DNA from: Paralvinella palmiformis
Taxonomy: Eukaryota; Annelida; Polychaeta; Terebellida; Alvinellidae
Reading direction: 5' to 3'
Assembly: GCA_025642065.1 (NCBI GenBank)
Contig: JAODUP010000462.1
Location: 217,501 to 281,500 of the forward strand
Length of the DNA: 64,000 nt
The number at the start of each line of letters is the position of its first letter. Position 1 is the first letter of the stretch. The notes beneath the pieces are model-generated. The model saw nothing but the letters and a program-made list of their open reading frames with translations. It did no database searches and had not been told where the DNA came from. This document shows positions 58,715-64,000 of the stretch, piece by piece. The position numbers and the translations under genes were made by a program.

Positions 58715-59960
58715 AAGCATGGCAACAGAACAGGAGTAGGGAAATATAGACCAGTCAGACTAACATCGGTAGTAGGCATTCTAATGGAATCACTTATTCG
58801 TGACCATCTGGTGGATCATATGATGTCCATGAATCTTGAATGACCCAGCTATTAGATGTCACAGAACTGTGGACAGAGATGTTGGATTCTGGTGGTCCAG
58901 TTGATGCCATCTATCTTGATTTCAGCAAAGCGTTTGATACTGCACCAAACGAAATATTGTTGAACAAACTGAAGGCGTATGGTATAGTCGGAGACACATA
59001 TTACTGGATAAAAACATTTTTGATTGGGCGTACCCATCGAGTCGTCGTCAACAGTAGTCTGTCATCAAGGCTGGAAGTGCTCAGTGGCATCCCACAGGGC
59101 AGTGTCTGGGACCAATATTGTTTGTACTGTTCATAAACGATCTCCCTGAGATGGTCCGAAGCACAGTACATATCTTTGCTGATCACACTAAAATATATCG
59201 ACGTGTCATCACTGAACAAGACTGTGTAGAGCTGCAAGCAGATCTTACAAGACTGGTAGATTGGTCAAGTAAGTGGCAGATGAAGTTTAATGCAGATAAA
59301 TGCAGTCCTGCATCTAGGTCATAGTAACAAGAAGGCTGAGGAGTGTCGAGCTGCAGCCAAATTCAGTAGAAAGGGATCTAGGAGTGTTTGTTGATGATGC
59401 TCTCAAGTTCCGGGATCATCACTACTGGGGCTAATCAGAACGACCTTCTCTTGTATTGACGAAGATACTCTACCACGACTATTCACAACTCTTGTCAGAT
59501 CCCACCTAGAGTATTGGAATATCATGTGGCACCCCAGATATCGTATTGATAAGATACAAATCGAGATAATCGAGAGGCGAGCGACTAAGTTAATACCTCA
59601 CCTGAGATATCTATCATATGAGGAAAGGCTACAAGACCTTAAATTATCATCACTGGATTTTAGACGTCGCCGTGGAGATATGATCTAAGTGTTCAAGATC
59701 ATGAATGGGTTGGATCGGCATGATCCTGAGATATTTGTTCTTAGAGCGGAAGGAAGATGTACCAGGGGGCACAAGGACAAGTTACTCATGCGTCACAGTA
59801 GGCTTGAAATTCGCAAGAACGTGTTCAGCCAAAGAATAGTTAAAGACTAGAATTCACTCTCCGAAGGAACTGTAGCGGCCACTACCCTCAATATGTTTAA
59901 ATCTAGGCTTGATAAACAGTGGCAGGCACTAACATATGGGGCACCATAGGCGTGAAGAGC
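58715..59960 (+). pseudogene. LINE 'outer' element, RT to C-terminus
   Basis: Reading begins KYRPVRLTSVVGILMESLI (RT motif 2), then DAIYLDFSKAFDT (motif A), LSGIPQGSV (motif B), VHIFADHTKIY (motif C, where the second catalytic Asp is His), WSSKWQMKFNADKC, and ends with GHKDKLLMRHS, KNVFSQRIVKD and NSL. It continues the element broken at 56756 in the same direction. At least three frameshifts and stops make it dead. Confidence 0.8.
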
Positions 59961-60214
59961 GAAATACCCGACAAGCTCAGCCTTATATTCCGTAGTTTGA
60001 TATCCAGATAATGAGATATCCAGATGATGTAGGCAAACTGTTTGTAAATGATGATCTCACCGCTAACTGGCTGTGATCTGATGACGTGTAGACCAAGTGT
60101 GCTTGGCTTAGAACAATCCTAGTATAATTATATTGAATGGTCTTTATAGACGAATGCATAACCCGACGATATAATGCGAATAACCGGCATAAAACATTCC
60201 CTAATGACGGGGTA

Positions 60215-60849
60215 GACAGGTATCGGCCGCTGACGTGTATCGGCCGCCTGTTCTCATTGTCATTCACATGGGGAAGCCACTGTGGCTTTGTCGCGCACTG
60301 CATCGCGCTCATCCTGCAGCGTTCTAACTTAGTATATTTAAGCCGGTTGATCAAAGACTATTTATCTATTTAAGCTCTCTGGGTTGATACATGTGTTCTC
60401 ATTGTTATTCACACGGGGGAGCCACTAGGACATGGTGGGTTGTTTTCAAGCGGGAATCAGTTTGATATTGCACAATATGTTTAGGTGTCTTTAATCTTTG
60501 ACGTATGTGGGTGTTGTCTGCGTACTTGTAATATTAGTGTACATGGGTGTTGTCTGTGTAATTGGAATATTAGTACAGGTAGACTCTATATCAGTATATG
60601 GGTGTGTGCACGTCACATATATATACACAGTTCTATTAAACACAAACTTTATACACAGCTATTCACACTTAGACTTAGTTTATAGGAGAGTGCTTAATTA
60701 TAAACAGTTTTTGTTTACAGGGGGGCGATTGGGTGTTCTCATTGTTATTCACATTGGGAAGCAGTGCGTGGGTTTGCGCGTGTCCTGCAGCGTTCTATAC
60801 TTAGGCCAAAGACTATTTAAACTCTCTGCTTAGGCGGCCGATACCTGTC
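60215..60849. repeat. Inverted-repeat-bounded segment with internal duplications
   Basis: GACAGGTATCGGCCGC at 60215-60230 is perfectly inverted at 60834-60849. Inside, TGTTCTCATTGTCATTCACA-type units occur three times (about 60251, 60392, 60735), CCTGCAGCGTTCTA twice and AAAGACTATTTA twice. It could be a TIR element or the promoter repeats of a retroelement. No protein recognised. Confidence 0.6.
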
Positions 60850-61300
60850 GGAACACAGGACTACGTGCGTTTATTTATCCGAAGTCTCGTTTTCGCACAT
60901 TTGGGTCAATATGGCTGACTTCCTTATTAGGGTAACCGTGTTCTAGTGTATACAAGTTACAGCGCAACTAGTTAAGTGTAACTGTAAGTGCAACTTCTGT
61001 AAGTTACTGTTTTTACAAACTTGATATGTTGTACAAAACTAGCTGTAGGGTAGCAGTGTAGCTTTTCACTGGCAATTAATCAAAAACGATTAAAGAGCTG
61101 TTTTATTGTAGCATAAGATACAATATTATGATGCTTGGACAGCTCGGCCCAAGTGACAACTCGGACCGTGGCCGAATTGTCTTGGACAGCTCGGCCTGAA
61201 AAAAGATATATAAATTAATTTATTACTATTTGTGTCTGATTAACAAGGGATTCAATGAATGTGATAAGATATAGAGAATCTACGTGACAAACGGTGAAAC
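60850..61300. other. Spacer between repeat and LINE
   Basis: AT-rich. It contains a small near-repeat, GACAGCTCGGCCCAAGTG and GACAGCTCGGCCTGAAA about 50 bp apart. Nothing coding is recognised; it may be the 5' UTR of the LINE that follows. Confidence 0.4.
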
Positions 61301-61379
61301 GGGACTTCATTTGACAAAATCAGGGCAGACACCGTCACAAATGATTTAATATTTTTATATGAGCACACCACAGAAGACA

Positions 61380-63884
61380 GTGATTACACTGATTCCCCAT
61401 TCCAATATAGCCACATTAGATGCGACTATTTTGAACCAAAATAATTTTCTAACATTCATCAGCTTATGCACAACAGCTTATCATATTTTCACATAAATGT
61501 TTTTCCAACTGGGACTTTTTACGACCGTATGTGTCAATTAAATAGTAATTCTTTTTCATTTGATTGTATTGGCATCAGCGCAAACTATCAAACTTTAGGT
61601 GATACACAATTATCTCAATGGATATCATGATATTATTACTCGATGTTGGGATAATGGTCCGAGGGGCGGTGTAGGTCTTTGACTCAAAGACTATATAAAT
61701 TTTAAGATACGCGACAACATCAATGTTTTTATACCACATGTTTTCCAATCCTTATTTGTAGAAATTATATCACAATCTGAAGAAAAAAAACCCATATATA
61801 GACCAAATTCTGCACCCAGAGCTGACATGGACATTTTTTCGGGTACTCTTTTTGATATCATGGACACTGTCAATAAAGAACACAAACACTGTGTTATTAT
61901 GGGTGATATGAATAAAGACAAGCGATTACTTGTATAACTTATTTCAAAATGGTTTTCTACCAACAATTACCAAACCTACGAGTATAACTAGCACATCTGC
62001 AACACTAATTGATCATCTTTACATGAACAACATAACAACAGCTGGAAAGTCAGGAATTATAATAACAGATCTAGCTGATAATTTTGGCACATTTTTTATT
62101 TCACAGGCACAGAAAACCAAACATTTACCAAATTCGTTGAAGACAACGAAAATGTTTTCGGACGCCAACATTTTTAAATTTAAAGAATATTTGGAGCATA
62201 TGGACTTCACAAATGTCTTAGCCACGTTATGCACAAATGAAGCATATGGTGAATTCATTAAACTGTACAAACACACCTTTGAAACTTGTTTGCCTCTTCG
62301 CACATGTAAAATTAATAATAAAGCATTAAAAAGGGAGCAATGGGTTACAGTAGGTATTTTAATTTCGTCCAAACCAAAAGCTAAATGTTTTGTCAGGAAG
62401 TTAAATAAACCTACTACTGACAACATTGCAGCATATAAAGAGCATAACCGCATGTTTAATAGGTTGAAACGAGCAACAAAAATCAATTATTGAGGAAAAT
62501 AAACAAAACATATGAAAAACTTGGTCTATCCTAAGAAAGGCTATGGGCAAACTCAATAATAAAACAAGCTTGCCTCAAAATTTTTAATAAACGGAATCTT
62601 AATTACTGACAACTGTCAGATTGCGGAAGGTTTTAATAATTATTTTTCTAAAATTGGCATTCAGACCAATCAAAACGTGCCTCAATCAAATAAATATTTT
62701 ACAGAATATATGCCCAGACGTAACATGCACAGCATGTTTCTTGACCCAGTGGTACCATCAGACGTTCTTTTAACTACCTATAATTTAAAACCGAAACTAA
62801 GCCAGGGTTATGATGGCATCTCCACAAAATTGTTAACGGAAACTATTTCCAACATTTTGCAACCTATTACTCACATAATAAATAGATCGTTTGTTACTGG
62901 TATTGTTCCACAGGACCTGAAAATCGCGAAGCTTATTCCTATTTACAAATCCTCTGACCAAAGTCTTCTGCAAAACTATAGACCTGTAAGCTTACTACCA
63001 GCCATTTCCAAAATATTAGAGAAAATTATGTACAAAAAGTTACTGTCATTTTTGGAACCCATTTTATTCAAGCACCAATATGGTTTTCGCCCCAAGCATT
63101 CAACTATACACCCAATCATTCAGCTTCTAAATTATTGTACCAAATCTAATAATAAGCAAAGACCCAAAATTACTTTGGCTATCTTTTGTGATCTGTCCAA
63201 AGCTTTCAACGTCCTCAGCCATGAAATACTTTAAAATAAACTAAACACTTATGGAATACGTGGAAATGCTAATAATTGGTTTAAAAGTTACTTAGCAAAT
63301 AGAAGTTTGTAGACATTGATGGTCATAGCCCCGGCCTTCTCAATATACAATGTGGTGTCCCTCGAGGCTCTGTTCTCGGTCCCTGGTTGTATCTCATTTA
63401 TGTGAATGATATACCAAATTCATGTAATGGTAATATATTGTCATTTGCTGATGACACCACACTGTGTATGTCAAACTCCAACTTACAACCATTATTTCTG
63501 GAGGCAAATGAAACAGTTAACAAATTGTTCCATTGGTTTTGCGCAAACAGATTATCTCTAAATCCAACAAAAACGAAATATATCATTATTAGACCCCATC
63601 AACAACAATGCAATTTCACAGGGCTAAACGTTGCAATTAATAACAATATATTAAAAGGAATAGGTAACGATTGCAAAGAAAAACCAGTAAAATTCTTCGG
63701 CATCTTTATAGAAGAAAATCTTAGTTGGAAATATCATATCACCCATGTTAACAAGCGAATATCTAGTGCCCTGTTCTCAATCAAACAAGTAAAAAACAGT
63801 ACCAAAGGACTGCTTGAGAACTCTGTATTTTTCACTGGTACATTCTCATATATGTTATGGAATATTGGGATGGGGAAATTGTAA
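61380..63884 (+). pseudogene. Non-LTR retrotransposon ORF2 (endonuclease + RT)
   Basis: In order: endonuclease part with LMHNSLSYFHINVF, GISANYQTLGD, HCVIMGDMNKD and SATLIDHLYMNN; linker CQIAEGFNNYFSKIG; RT with SQGYDGIST, LIPIYKSSDQSLLQNYRPVS, LLPAISKILEKIM, YGFRPKHST, CDLSKAFNVLSHEIL, VPRGSVLGPWLYLIYVND, LSFADDTTLCMSN and FCANRLSLNPTKTKY, then KFFGIFIEENLSWKYHI. This is a CR1/Jockey-supergroup layout. Breaks: a frame change and stop in the endonuclease, TTA to TAA at about 63232, a frameshift near 63310-63360, and an early stop at 63882. The F-A-D-D catalytic box is intact. The longest open parts are 61930-62493, 62677-63234 and 63387-63884. Confidence 0.85.
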
Positions 63885-64000
63885 TGTCAAAACACTATAC
63901 CGTACAGCGTTACTTCAGAAACAAGTATTATGAAAATAACTGATCAATATATATTTCAATCATCATTATTTGTATTTGACTTCATCACAAAATATCTTCC
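63885..64000. other. Window edge, probable continuation of the LINE
   Basis: AT-rich sequence following the LINE stop; frames around 63900-64000 (YRTALLQKQ, SLFVFDFITKYL) look like further ORF2 C-terminal sequence in another frame, cut by the window end. Confidence 0.4.

Overview
The window looks like an AT-rich, repeat-dense metazoan nuclear genome, most likely a mollusc or other lophotrochozoan. The basis is spliced genes with GT-AG introns, heavy (TA)n, (CA)n and (GA)n microsatellites, many tRNA-derived SINEs, TA-flanked MITEs and non-LTR retrotransposon remains. The gene content, a complete MTR4-type RNA helicase, an ML-domain secreted protein and an NRF-6-like acyltransferase, fits an invertebrate. 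The species assignment is inference. No bacterial-type operon or CRISPR array is present.

Layout. (1) 1-5276: no gene found; simple repeats, a SINE-like repeat, a LINE scrap, and a tandem duplication just upstream of the first gene. (2) 5277-9663 (+): a complete five-exon gene for a predicted 201-residue secreted ML (MD-2-related lipid-recognition) protein with a Tyr/Asp-rich tail; exon phases close exactly. (3) 9664-16179: no intact gene; a decayed minus-strand coding relic at 10448-10943, a SINE, a TA-flanked MITE and two short tandem-repeat arrays. (4) 16180-23507 (+): eight exons of an NRF-6-like membrane acyltransferase (acyltransferase 3 family) whose N-terminal and catalytic-core exons I cannot find. 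(5) 24091-52757 (-): a complete 26-exon gene for the exosome-associated RNA helicase MTR4/MTREX (1022 residues), including one GC-AG intron; its introns hold most of the window's SINEs and DNA-transposon relics. It is tail-to-tail with the NRF-6-like gene, with about 580 bp between stops. (6) 52758-64000: no host gene found; a graveyard of non-LTR retrotransposons, including a LINE split by a second LINE (about 55.9-59.95 kb) and a longer EN-RT element (61.4-63.9 kb).

How things relate. The three host genes do not form a pathway: MTREX is a nuclear RNA-processing housekeeping gene, the ML protein is probably extracellular lipid binding, and the NRF-6-like protein would be a multi-pass membrane acyltransferase. 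I found no convincing new multi-gene system. The most interesting points are the core-less NRF-6-like gene, the minus-strand relic ORF with an acidic Ser/Asp tail, the MITE families placed in MTREX introns and in (TA)n tracts, and the nested LINE.
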